Below, one piece after another: positions 1-5,712 of a stretch of DNA of 21,392 nt. Positions within the stretch are counted from its first letter, which is position 1; every line of letters starts with the position of its first letter. The stretch is from a virus. The stretch covers positions 1 to 21,392 of IMG/VR virus record IMGVR_UViG_3300030329_003444; one strand, given 5' to 3'. The translations under genes were made by a program, and so were the position numbers. Below the pieces are notes generated by a model, which was given only the letters and a program-made list of their open reading frames with translations, did not search any database and was not told the DNA's origin.

Positions 1-22
1 ACCGGGGGGCCTCTCTCCCAAC

Positions 23-44
23 AACTAGGAACAGGTTCCTGGTT
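23..44 (-). terminator. Hairpin after the last early gene, candidate terminator
   Basis: AACTAGGAAC and GTTCCTGGTT pair over 10 positions (one G-T wobble) around a 2-base loop. The hairpin starts four bases after the TGA stop of the last leftward gene at 49, where an operon terminator is expected. The bases downstream on the minus strand (GTTGTTGGG) are only weakly T-rich, so this may be a 3'-end stabilising structure and not an intrinsic terminator. It reads almost equally well on both strands. Confidence 0.45.
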
Positions 45-48
45 GAGT

Positions 49-279
49 TCACATCTTACACCGAGCGTTACCCGACACCCGGTCACGAAACGGTGACGGA
101 TGGAGGTCGCCTGCACACATCGTCCCGAGGTAATGCCGACGCAACCGCACCTCACCTACGAGCTGCACCAACCTGTCCTCGGGTCGCTCACTGTTGGTTA
201 CGGTGAAGGTCAGTCGGCCATCGTCGGTAGACCACATGGCGATAGTCCAGTCGTCTAGGTGGACTTGGTAGGGTTCCAC
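49..279 (-). CDS. Hypothetical protein, last gene of the early operon
   Basis: A 76-residue frame with a GTG start two bases after the TGA of the helicase-loader-like gene, continuing the tight packing of the operon. I do not recognise a family. The first half (VHLDDWTIAMWSTDDGRLTFTV) reads as alternating beta strands with acidic turns. The second half is basic and ends in an isolated Cys. No membrane segment, signal peptide or metal motif is visible. The Shine-Dalgarno match is poor, so translation may depend on coupling to the preceding gene. A hairpin follows the stop directly, which supports this being the end of the transcript. Confidence 0.55.
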   Translation of the reverse strand: MEPYQVHLDDWTIAMWSTDDGRLTFTVTNSERPEDRLVQLVGEVRLRRHYLGTMCAGDLHPSPFRDRVSGNARCKM

Positions 280-281
280 GT

Positions 282-626
282 TCAGAAATCCGTCTGAGTC
301 CGGTCACTTGCGTCGGACGCAGAAAGTTTCAGACGGGCCTCCGCGATAAACCCCAGCGCCCTGTCTTTCGCCACCCGGTCAGGTGCAGCCTCTAGTTCGT
401 ACATCGGTGTTTCGGCCCGTTTGATGGCATCGACGGTTTCTTTGAGTTCGGACCACGCGGGCCAAAACTTTGAAGTGTCCATGAGCTGGTCGATGGCTTT
501 GATGGTTTGTGCGAAGTCGAGGCGGGTGAGTCGGTTGTTCCAGAGGTGGAGAGTGGGGTCGGAGATTTTGGTAGGCCATGCTTGCGACATGGCGAGGAGC
601 GCGTGTTTGGCCTCGTCGGGAGTCAC
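282..626 (-). CDS. Probable helicase-loader/replication-accessory protein (G39P-like)
   Basis: 114 residues from the GTG at 626, which forms a GTGA overlap with the stop of the preceding gene. A longer frame reaches 812, but its extra N-terminus is Cys/Arg/Pro-rich antisense-like sequence and is discarded. Residues 3-60 are helical, with the pattern AMSQAWP...LWNNRLTRLDFAQTIKAIDQLMDTSKFWPAWSELKE broken here only by the dots. Regularly spaced Trp/Leu and a 'KFWP-x-SELKE' segment resemble the helical domain of phage replicative-helicase loaders of the SPP1 G39P type, which bring DnaB-like helicase to the origin. The C-terminal tail is charged. Adjacent to an HTH protein, the pair could be an initiator and loader set. 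No helicase is in the window. The family call is by pattern only. Confidence 0.6.
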   Translation of the reverse strand: MTPDEAKHALLAMSQAWPTKISDPTLHLWNNRLTRLDFAQTIKAIDQLMDTSKFWPAWSELKETVDAIKRAETPMYELEAAPDRVAKDRALGFIAEARLKLSASDASDRTQTDF

Positions 627-1021
627 GGCATCGACCAGTTCTCTATCGCTGCGACTGCTGTCAGTGTCAGGTTGAAGTTCGCTTTGCCCGGAACAGTTGG
701 CTCCAGGTAGCCGACTTTGCGTGCTTGATGGACAAGGTTTCTCGCATGGTTTTCGCTGCATCCGAACTCGTCCGCGAGCCGCGTATAGATGCCGCGGTGC
801 CCCGCCATCCACGAATAGCAGGCTGCAATCTGCAACAGGTTGAGGTCGCTGATAGTTCGGCCTCGTCCCGGCAGGTTCAGTTCAGCGTTGGCAAGGCGTT
901 GTGCGGGTTCGTAGCTGGCGGTAGTTGGCAACGCAAGCAAGGCGCGGATGCGAGTTGAGTCTCTGTCGAACTCGTCAAGCAGTGTCAGTATGCGTTCTCG
1001 GGTTTGTTCGTCGGGGGTCAC
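623..1021 (-). CDS. Helix-turn-helix protein, possible replication initiator or regulator
   Basis: 132 residues with a GTG start that overlaps the upstream stop as GTGA. An all-helical N-terminus (residues 1-60) precedes a recognisable HTH near residues 78-106: YTRLADEFGCSENHARNLV has the spacing of a DNA-binding HTH, with a Gly in the turn, and is followed by a short wing-like segment (GYLEPT, ANFNLTL). It is coupled to the helicase-loader-like gene, whose start has nearly the same sequence (both proteins begin V/M-TPDE). A role in origin recognition or in local regulation is plausible, but nothing here separates the two. Not assigned to a named family. Confidence 0.65.
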   Translation of the reverse strand: MTPDEQTRERILTLLDEFDRDSTRIRALLALPTTASYEPAQRLANAELNLPGRGRTISDLNLLQIAACYSWMAGHRGIYTRLADEFGCSENHARNLVHQARKVGYLEPTVPGKANFNLTLTAVAAIENWSMP

Positions 1022-1179
1022 GGTGTTTCTTTCTTCGCGGCGTAGTGAAAGTCGGCTTCAAACTCGGCGGCTGCGATGGGGTCGCAGTATTCGCACCCGG
1101 CGTCGTCGCATTGTTCGCAGGGTTCTGGTTCGTCGGGCGGCTGGTAATAACTGTCGCTTCTGCCCGTTAGGTCAGTCAT
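1018..1179 (-). CDS. Small Cys-rich protein with a CxxC-x4-CxxC motif
   Basis: 53 residues. Two adjacent ATG codons exist (1182 and 1179). The second gives an 8-base overlap (ATGACTGA) with the preceding stop, the same junction used elsewhere in this operon. The longer frame to 1230 runs antisense-like into the upstream gene and is not used. Residues 21-32 read CEQCDDAGCEYC, a compact zinc-knuckle-like arrangement within a strongly acidic context, followed by a helical C-terminus. Such small zinc-binding proteins are common in actinophage early regions and have no general function assigned. Metal binding is inferred from the Cys spacing only. Confidence 0.65.
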   Translation of the reverse strand: MTDLTGRSDSYYQPPDEPEPCEQCDDAGCEYCDPIAAAEFEADFHYAAKKETP

Positions 1180-1399
1180 CATCGTTTGTTTCCAAAAACA
1201 AAGCACCAGCATTGACACGAATGAGATCAAGGCTTTCCAGCAAACAGATACGAACTAGGTAGTCGTCCCGGTCGGGTGCCTTATCGACGGTTGTGACGAA
1301 CATCTGGTCGGCGGGAAGTCCAGTCAGGTCGGCTAAATCGTCTTTGGACAAATACAGCCGGTGTTCTCGCGTGTGTCGAGTGACGAGGTGGTCAGCCAT
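1172..1399 (-). CDS. Hypothetical protein, 75 residues
   Basis: Starts at the ATG at 1399, overlapping the upstream stop by 8 bases (ATGGCTGA). A TTG nine bases further upstream is a less likely start. The N-terminal half (TREHRLYLSKDDLADLTGL) reads as a strand followed by helices. The second half contains a VRICLLESLDLIRVN stretch, and the tail is acidic (ETNDDD). It may be a small mixed alpha/beta or winged fold. I recognise no family and see no catalytic or metal motif. Confidence 0.6.
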   Translation of the reverse strand: MADHLVTRHTREHRLYLSKDDLADLTGLPADQMFVTTVDKAPDRDDYLVRICLLESLDLIRVNAGALFLETNDDD

Positions 1400-1667
1400 T
1401 TGAGCCAACTGCCTTCACATACAACGACTGGTAAACACGCTGTTTCCCCCGAGGCGTGTCCACCACCACAAAATCCCATCGCTTCGTTTTCACTCGTAAG
1501 CCGCGCTCTCTCCCTACGCGCTGGATGTAGCGGGCAAGATCCGAAAAGCCCATGTGCTGTAGATCCTCCTCGGTGATTTTCCAGGTCTGACCGTCGAGCC
1601 AGTCGTCCATCGGGTAGGACGAGCCTTGGCTGTCCCACTGGTCGAAGTCGTTTGCGATTTCAGCCAC
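1392..1667 (-). CDS. Hypothetical protein, 91 residues
   Basis: The GTG start overlaps the end of the upstream WhiB-like gene by 8 bases (GTGGCTGA). The N-terminal 35 residues are rich in Asp, Gly and Trp (DFDQWDSQG, MDDWLDGQTW) and probably extended. The middle is helical (MGFSDLARYIQRVGRERG). The C-terminal third is basic with beta character (LRVKTKRWDFVVVDT), which could contact nucleic acid. No known family is recognised. Its place directly behind the WhiB-like gene suggests co-expression, nothing more specific. Confidence 0.6.
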   Translation of the reverse strand: MAEIANDFDQWDSQGSSYPMDDWLDGQTWKITEEDLQHMGFSDLARYIQRVGRERGLRVKTKRWDFVVVDTPRGKQRVYQSLYVKAVGSNG

Positions 1668-1962
1668 AGCGAGATTGCGGGTAGTTGGTGGCGCTGTAGG
1701 TGCCGCGTTTGTTGAGGCGCGTACAGAGGATGCGTTCGCGTCCGCTGGGGCTGACTCCTCCCCAGATTCCGTAGGGTTCTAGGCGGTCGAGTGCGTCGTT
1801 GAGGCAGGGGGTGCGAACGGGGCAGTTGGCGCAGATCGGGTGGATGCGAACACTGATGTCGTCTGTGAAGCGTTGCTTTGTGTTGCCGGGGTGGCCGAAG
1901 CCGTCGCGGTAGAAGCGTTCTGGGTTCATGCCTTTGCAGGCCGCTAACTCACGCCAACTCAC
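1660..1962 (-). CDS. WhiB-family iron-sulfur transcription factor (phage WhiB-like 1)
   Basis: 100 residues from a GTG that forms a GTGA overlap with the transglycosylase stop and has GGGAA 8 bases upstream. An ATG at 1971 is possible but sits too close to that ribosome site. The WhiB signature is complete: W3-x5-C9, then C44-x2-C47-x5-C53 (ICANCPVRTPC), which would ligate a 4Fe-4S cluster, and the GIWGG turn (residues 65-69) that contacts the housekeeping sigma factor, followed by a basic Arg/Lys tail for DNA contact. Host WhiB proteins control division, redox and antibiotic responses. Phage copies such as mycobacteriophage TM4 WhiBTM4 can act on host WhiB genes. Here it follows a secreted transglycosylase and accompanies a second WhiB-like gene. 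Confidence 0.92.
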   Translation of the reverse strand: MSWRELAACKGMNPERFYRDGFGHPGNTKQRFTDDISVRIHPICANCPVRTPCLNDALDRLEPYGIWGGVSPSGRERILCTRLNKRGTYSATNYPQSRCG

Positions 1963-2702
1963 GGCGCACATTCCCAATGCGACCAGCCGCCCCCCGCACG
2001 ATCCACCAAAAACCTCGCCGCCTGCGTCGCCTGCAACGGATCCAACCGGGCCGCAGGGTCCGGGTCCACCCCGGCATCCTCCGCGACCCACAGCCAGGTT
2101 CGCTGAATGAACTGAAACAGCCCAGCGGCACTTTTCGTTTGCGGCGTCTTGTTCTTCGCACCAGTCCAGATCGCGTCCGGGTTCCACGACGATTCACACG
2201 CGACCACCGCGGCGGCATAGTCGTACTCGTCGCCGGGGAAATACTCCCGCACGATGTCCTCTAAGTGTTCACGGGTCACCAGCTCAGGCTGCGCCGTCGG
2301 AGCAGCCGACACCTCCTTTTCTGTGGTTGTGTCAGCTTCCTGAGCCGGTGACCCGCTTTCGTCTAAGTGGTGGGGGTCAGGGGAATCGAACCCCTGTACC
2401 CGCGCAACCAACATGCGATGACAACACGTTGATGCAGCGGGCCGAAACCGATTCACCCCCGACGAGTCAGCCTCTAAATCCAAACTTTTCCGTCCCGTTT
2501 CGGGAGACAACACCGCCGTCAGAACCTCGGGGGTCCAACCATCTGACAGCGATAGGGGATCGGACGCTGCTTGATGGTGTTGAGAGGGGGAGAACCCCGA
2601 GATACCTGCGGCGGCGCTGTCTCCCTGTGCCCGTTCACCAAACAGCAACGCGCAGACAAGCATCACTGCGGTGCCAAGCACGATTGCAAACCACTGCTTC
2701 AT
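1959..2702 (-). CDS. Secreted transglycosylase/lysozyme-like protein with an embedded RNA-like element
   Basis: 247 residues starting at an ATG in an ATGA overlap, so the N-terminus is supported by coupling. Residues 4-22 are a hydrophobic signal segment. Residues 28-140 are a low-complexity Ser/Ala/Asp/Glu linker. Residues 146-247 form a transglycosylase/Rpf-like domain: E170 in ACESSWNP is the likely catalytic acid, followed by AAGLFQF, RTW and the terminal GWSHWECA. Codons 81-112 lie inside a sequence that also folds as a tmRNA-like RNA (2368-2460). The protein would cleave peptidoglycan outside the membrane. Its place in the early operon, away from the late amidase and holin, argues for a role other than lysis, or for remodelling. 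An alternative is that an RNA gene was captured inside the linker. Confidence 0.85.
   Translation of the reverse strand: MKQWFAIVLGTAVMLVCALLFGERAQGDSAAAGISGFSPSQHHQAASDPLSLSDGWTPEVLTAVLSPETGRKSLDLEADSSGVNRFRPAASTCCHRMLVARVQGFDSPDPHHLDESGSPAQEADTTTEKEVSAAPTAQPELVTREHLEDIVREYFPGDEYDYAAAVVACESSWNPDAIWTGAKNKTPQTKSAAGLFQFIQRTWLWVAEDAGVDPDPAARLDPLQATQAARFLVDRAGGGWSHWECAP
2368..2460 (-). ncRNA. tmRNA-like minimal tRNA-like element ending in CCA
   Basis: On the minus strand the 5' end GGGGGTGAATCGGTTTCG resembles the conserved 5' end of tmRNA (ssrA: GGGGCTGAACGGTTTCGAC). It pairs with GACCCCC-A-CCA at 2378-2368: six acceptor pairs, with a G-G clash at the seventh. The T arm is perfect: AGGGG (2395-2391), loop TTCGATT, CCCCT (2383-2379). 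Between the D-like loop and the T arm is one long imperfect helix of about 15 pairs (2441-2425 with 2415-2399) and a 9-base loop TTGTCATCG. This matches the tRNA-like domain plus a P2-like helix. No space exists for a tag reading frame or pseudoknots. The G3-U70 alanine identity pair is absent (G3-C70). There is no normal D stem. It may be a functional mini-RNA, a relic of an old ssrA attachment site, or a degenerate tRNA. Processing is unproven. Confidence 0.6.
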
Positions 2703-2995
2703 ACCGGGTGATGACCGTTCGTGGAAAAATCACCCAAGTCGGGATCGTCAAGGCGGGCAGCAATCTCAAACAAGGTGTCCGCGAGGCTGACCAAGGTCGG
2801 CTTCGACAAGGCAACCGACGCCTCGCGCAGCCACTCACGGGCGATGTCTAACGATTCATTCACATCCGGCGCGGGTGCCACCCAAATGACAGCTTCCCGG
2901 TTATCGGCGTCGTCGTTCCGCACCATGAGGGCGCGTTCACCACGGTCACAAACAACGATGTATACGTTTTCAGGGTCGTCGGTTAGCGAAATCAC
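2699..2995 (-). CDS. Hypothetical protein between WhiB-like 2 and transglycosylase
   Basis: 98 residues from the GTG at 2995, a GTGA overlap with the upstream WhiB-like stop. The longer frame to 3133 adds an Arg/Pro-rich antisense-like N-terminus and is rejected. Residues 1-45 alternate beta strands (ENVYIVVCDRG, EAVIWVAPA). Residues 48-90 are amphipathic helices (SLDIAREWLREAS, LVSLADTLFEIAARLDD). The stop overlaps the transglycosylase start (ATGA), so the two are probably translated together. Family not recognised. Confidence 0.62.
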   Translation of the reverse strand: MISLTDDPENVYIVVCDRGERALMVRNDDADNREAVIWVAPAPDVNESLDIAREWLREASVALSKPTLVSLADTLFEIAARLDDPDLGDFSTNGHHPV

Positions 2996-3237
2996 CCTGC
3001 TTCTCCCAGTCGTACAGTGTCCTCCGGGGGTTCGTCGTCCCACAGCCAGCCGCGGGCGCGACCGCCCCACACACCGAACTCCTCTCGCCGCCCTGCCTCG
3101 TAACATCGGCGGCGAACTTCGCAGCCTCGACAAATGTCCAAAGCAGTCTCGACATACCGTTTCTCAAAAAAGATTTGAACCGGTTGACCGACGCAAGCCC
3201 CATTTTTTTTCCAGTCATGCCGGTTGCGTCGTCCCAC
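2992..3237 (-). CDS. WhiB-family iron-sulfur protein (phage WhiB-like 2)
   Basis: 81 residues using the GTG at 3237, which has GGAG 7 bases upstream. It overlaps the upstream gene by 23 bases. The motif order is D8-W9-x5-C15, then C36-x2-C39-x5-C45 (ICRGCEVRRRC) and GVWGG at 55-59, followed by an Arg-rich segment and an acidic tail. All four cluster ligands and the sigma-contact turn are present. It is shorter than most host WhiB proteins and differs strongly from the other copy at 1660-1962, so it is not a recent duplicate. An ATG at 3218 makes the usual ATGA overlap but is in another frame. Using it would require a -1 slip on the eight-A run just downstream. The GTG start needs no such event. 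Confidence 0.85.
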   Translation of the reverse strand: MGRRNRHDWKKNGACVGQPVQIFFEKRYVETALDICRGCEVRRRCYEAGRREEFGVWGGRARGWLWDDEPPEDTVRLGEAG

Positions 3238-3559
3238 CAAGCCGCTCCAAAATGGCTGTCTGCGTGTCAGACAGACGCGGCTCGTTCCGTCTACGTTCTT
3301 CCCGGGCAGCAATATCAAGGGCTGTCGCCCATGCCCGCTGCGAAGTCCATTTCCAACAGTTGTTGAGCGCCTGAAAGATCACCTCCTGGTCGAAGCCGCC
3401 TTCGACTGCTTCTCGGATGCGTTTCTTGATTGTTTCTTCGCGAGTGGATGGCAGCAGCGGGCGACAATCCGGCGTGTCCCGCCACGCCTCAAACATTCGG
3501 TCCGCAACCGCCTTCGGGGCAGTCGATTCGTACCCCTCAAACAACGCGAGATCAGTCAT
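3215..3559 (-). CDS. Hypothetical helical protein, possible replication/primosome role
   Basis: 114 residues from the second of two tandem ATGs, overlapping the upstream stop by 8 bases (ATGACTGA). The first ATG at 3562 would add one Met. The protein is largely helical. Residues 40-80 (REETIKKRIREAVEGGFDQEVIFQALNNCWKWTS, broken across a helix boundary) resemble the C-terminal helical regions seen in some phage replication and primosome proteins, but the similarity is general. The C-terminus is Arg/Glu-rich. No catalytic residues are apparent. Position among recombination genes fits a DNA-metabolism role. Confidence 0.62.
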   Translation of the reverse strand: MTDLALFEGYESTAPKAVADRMFEAWRDTPDCRPLLPSTREETIKKRIREAVEGGFDQEVIFQALNNCWKWTSQRAWATALDIAAREERRRNEPRLSDTQTAILERLGGTTQPA

Positions 3560-3794
3560 CATTCACCCCGACTTCGATCACGGCTCCCAGAGCCGACAAC
3601 AACAAGTTCTGTCCCTCGATGCGCTGCGTCTTCGCGCGCAGTTCGTTCTGCATGTCATCAACAAGCTCGTCGTATTCATCCATGCAGCGATCAGCTAAAA
3701 ACGCCTTCGCTTGAAGTTCGCGAACTAGACGGTCGAGTCCCGCCAACTCTGCAAACAACGCCCGCCGGGAGCGAAACCAACGACGCAACTTCAC
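3552..3794 (-). CDS. Small coiled-coil protein
   Basis: 80 residues with a GTG start in a GTGA overlap. A basic N-terminus (MKLRRWFRSRR) precedes one continuous helical region, residues 12-68, with heptad-like Leu/Ala spacing (LAGLDRLVRELQAKAF, ELVDDMQNELRAKTQRI), consistent with a dimeric coiled coil. The tail is hydrophobic, then acidic. No recognised family. It may be an accessory or adaptor to the nuclease gene just upstream, with which it is translationally coupled. Confidence 0.6.
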   Translation of the reverse strand: MKLRRWFRSRRALFAELAGLDRLVRELQAKAFLADRCMDEYDELVDDMQNELRAKTQRIEGQNLLLSALGAVIEVGVNDD

Positions 3795-4120
3795 GGCAGC
3801 ACCTCCGCGAACTGCCTGAGCGACATGACGACATACGCATCAGCGACAGGACGCCCACGGCGCTTCACCACCACCGCACCAAACGGCACACCAGCGTTCT
3901 CGGCCTGCGTTTCCGCCTCATAAACAAACGAGGACAGTTCCTTCGCCCACGACTGCCGGTCTTTGCACTCGATGCTCCAGTCGGGCACGCCCACCAAATC
4001 GCCTCGGTCAGACGCCCCATGCAGCGCACGGCGCTCGACTGGATACGGCTTCACCCCATCCAGATAGTTGGCAACCGCAGACTCAAATCGAGTGCCCTTC
4101 ACCTTGTTTGGATGACTCAC
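3791..4120 (-). CDS. Holliday-junction-resolvase-like PD-(D/E)XK nuclease
   Basis: 109 residues, GTG start in a GTGA overlap. The motif order fits the archaeal Hjc/phage resolvase type of PD-(D/E)XK nuclease: KGTRFESAVANYL at the N-terminus (catalytic Glu), DRGDLVGVPDW (metal-binding Asp) and IECKDR (the E-x-K pair) near residues 50-54. A helical segment (SFVYEAETQAENAG) and a basic beta hairpin (AVVVKRRGRPV) follow, as in this fold. Such enzymes cut four-way junctions formed during recombination or replication before packaging. It lies with SSB, an annealing protein and a second nuclease, so a recombination role is well supported. Substrate preference cannot be read from the sequence. Confidence 0.8.
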   Translation of the reverse strand: MSHPNKVKGTRFESAVANYLDGVKPYPVERRALHGASDRGDLVGVPDWSIECKDRQSWAKELSSFVYEAETQAENAGVPFGAVVVKRRGRPVADAYVVMSLRQFAEVLP

Positions 4121-4314
4121 GACGCCACCCGCTGCAACACCCGCACTTGATTATGCAGCTTCTGAAACCCCTGAACTAGAGCCAATGGCAACACATCGTT
4201 CATTCCCGCCCTATCGGCAGTGGCTTGCAGTGTTTCCGCCGTGCGAAGCCCGATCCGCGACAACGACACCAGTGTCTGAATCAGTTCGTCCTCGGTGGGA
4301 TCCCCTATCGCCAT
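4117..4314 (-). CDS. Small helical protein downstream of SSB
   Basis: 65 residues from the ATG at 4314, which shares a base with the SSB stop (TAATG). The longer frame to 4476 is a shadow of SSB. It is wholly helical with an acidic N-terminus (GDPTEDELIQTLVSLSRIGLR) and a Gln/Val/Leu-rich C-terminal helix. It might form a small helix bundle or bind SSB. No family recognised. Coupling to SSB is the only functional hint. Confidence 0.62.
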   Translation of the reverse strand: MAIGDPTEDELIQTLVSLSRIGLRTAETLQATADRAGMNDVLPLALVQGFQKLHNQVRVLQRVAS

Positions 4315-4730
4315 TAGAACGGTTCCTCCCCCGCAGCCCACTGCTGCTGCACCGGCTCCCCCGCTCCAGCACCACTCATCAGCGACTCCGCAACAGCCCA
4401 CTGGAGCGACGAACCCAGCAAGTCGGCACGAATCTTCCAGGTGACCCGCTTCTGGCCGTCCTTCTTCGATTCCCACTCCTCGTTTTGCAGCACCCCGCTG
4501 AAAACAACGTGGTCGCCAGCAGACAAATGGGCAGCAGCGTTATCAGCAAGCGACTCCCACACTTCCATGTCAATAAACAGCGAGGTCCACTCGCCTTTGA
4601 CCTTCTTGTTGGAGGAACGCAAGCGAAGTTTCCCGACGGTTGTCCCTGACGGAAGATCCGTCAGCTCGACTACTTGCGATGCGTTCGGATGCGGCTTTAC
4701 CAAATACCCGTCACCGATAACACGAATCAT
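4314..4730 (-). CDS. ssb: Single-stranded DNA-binding protein (SSB-like)
   Basis: 138 residues with an ATG in an ATGA overlap with the annealing-protein gene. The body reads as an OB fold: VIGDGYLVKPHP at the N-terminus, KLRLRSSNKK, EWTSLFIDMEVWESLADNAAAHLSAGDHVVFSG split between strand and helix, then a basic WESKKDGQKRVTWKIRADLLG strand pair. A short Gly/Ala/Gln linker leads to the terminal EEPF, the acidic hydrophobic tip typical of bacterial SSB tails that recruits partner proteins. It would coat single strands and work with the Rad52/ERF-like protein and nuclease immediately upstream. Slightly shorter than host SSB because the linker is short. Confidence 0.88.
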   Translation of the reverse strand: MIRVIGDGYLVKPHPNASQVVELTDLPSGTTVGKLRLRSSNKKVKGEWTSLFIDMEVWESLADNAAAHLSAGDHVVFSGVLQNEEWESKKDGQKRVTWKIRADLLGSSLQWAVAESLMSGAGAGEPVQQQWAAGEEPF

Positions 4731-5416
4731 GCTGCGGCCTCCTTCTCGTCCAGCTTTTGATTGACGGCCTCGATGTCCTCAAACGACTTCAAATCAGATG
4801 CCTTGGCGATTTTGCGGCCAAGCACCTCCTCCGCCAGCAACCGAATCCCCTCTTTGTTGTAACCAAACGTGTTCGCGCGCTTCGCCAGATCCCCCAGCGC
4901 CTTCAACAAATCTGCGTCCGGGGCAGCGGCGAGGCCAGGATCGGCACCCGTGGATGAGGAGGGGGAGGCACCTGCTGGTGCGGCTGACCCAGCACCTGAC
5001 CTCGCCGCTTTGCCTTTCGACTTTGTTTGCGGCTTCACCGCAGAAGCGTCCTCACCCATCCACAAGTGCAACGCCACCCCGAATCGCATCGCGCAACGCT
5101 TGATGCAGTCAGAAACCGCCTCTTTCAACACCTCGTCCTTTTGGGCCTCGACCGAACCGACCTCGACGCGCGTGACACCGCATACGGTCATTCGGCCCCA
5201 CAAATGAGCCATGTCGTTCATAAACACCAGAGCCGGTAGCCCGTTCTCATCAACCGCAAATGGCTCCCACGACCACTCAGGGTCAACAGCCAGAAGGCGT
5301 TCTGTTACATGCCCGTGATCCACATAGTCAGCGGCGAATCTGCCGCCGCCACCCTTTGTCTTGATGACCTCGGGCGGGAACGGAACAGACAGTGCGGCAA
5401 CCTGTTCGGGAGTCAT
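4727..5416 (-). CDS. Rad52/ERF-like single-strand annealing protein
   Basis: 229 residues from the ATG at 5416 (ATGA overlap). The frame upstream to 5482 is a shadow. Residues 10-120 match the general layout of phage ERF/Rad52-type annealing proteins: FPPEVIKTKGGGGRFAADYV, then HVTERLLAVDPEWSW, strands around 60-90, and DCIKRCAMRFGVALHLW at 103-119, close to the common 'DALKRAA-x-FGIG' helix of this family. A Lys/Ser/Ala/Gly linker (128-165) precedes a helical C-terminal domain that may bind SSB or the exonuclease. It would anneal complementary strands in phage recombination. Together with the Cas4/RecB-like nuclease it forms a Red-like pair. Confidence 0.85.
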   Translation of the reverse strand: MTPEQVAALSVPFPPEVIKTKGGGGRFAADYVDHGHVTERLLAVDPEWSWEPFAVDENGLPALVFMNDMAHLWGRMTVCGVTRVEVGSVEAQKDEVLKEAVSDCIKRCAMRFGVALHLWMGEDASAVKPQTKSKGKAARSGAGSAAPAGASPSSSTGADPGLAAAPDADLLKALGDLAKRANTFGYNKEGIRLLAEEVLGRKIAKASDLKSFEDIEAVNQKLDEKEAAA

Positions 5417-5712
5417 GCCGACACCTCCGCAAAGAGTCGCCGTTGGCCCGCAGGCTCCGGTTCCCGCAGGCGATAAACCCACAAGCCGCCCTCCACGCGT
5501 TCCCGGTCAACGGCATACCCGCCGAAACGGGCCTTCCGCAGATCGCGGATTCGCGCCGACACCGACGCATCCGAACGAACACCCGCCCGCTGGCCGATCT
5601 CTTGGAGCGTGTGCCAGCGCCCATCCAACATCACATCTCTCACCCGCTCCCACTGCTTCCGCAAGCGGTCACCGTCAAGACGCTCATCAAACGTCACCCC
5701 GTCAAAGCTCAT
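5413..5712 (-). CDS. Winged-helix DNA-binding protein
   Basis: 99 residues, ATG in an ATGA overlap. Residues 18-65 fit a winged helix: QWERVRDVMLDGRWHTL, then the HTH LQEIGQRAGVRSDASVSARIRDLRK, then a wing (FGGYAVDRERVEGGLWVYRL). The spacing resembles small phage regulators and host-like helix-turn-helix proteins that read a target with helix 3 (ASVSARIRDL). It sits between the zinc-ribbon peptide and the annealing protein, inside the recombination cluster. Regulation of this operon or an accessory role in recombination are both possible. No ligand domain is present. Confidence 0.75.
   Translation of the reverse strand: MSFDGVTFDERLDGDRLRKQWERVRDVMLDGRWHTLQEIGQRAGVRSDASVSARIRDLRKARFGGYAVDRERVEGGLWVYRLREPEPAGQRRLFAEVSA

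Noticed and set aside
2368-2460. Ordinary tRNA, including a Met-like CAT or a selenocysteine tRNA
   Set aside because: No D stem, A at position 8 and a 9-base loop without proper U33. The 5' end fits tmRNA better. A CAT in the loop is noted but not enough.
2368-2460. Current attP in an ssrA-type gene
   Set aside because: Integrase lies more than 4 kb away with its own adjacent core candidate, and the element also contains the 5' tmRNA end, which an attP would not need.
2970-3218. 82-residue frame starting at the ATGA junction
   Set aside because: It overlaps the WhiB frame, which has all four Cys ligands and a GTG with a better ribosome site. The alternative has no recognisable features.
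3224-4150. 308-residue frame on the plus strand
   Set aside because: Antisense to several coupled genes with clear motifs; Arg/Pro/His-rich composition of a shadow frame.
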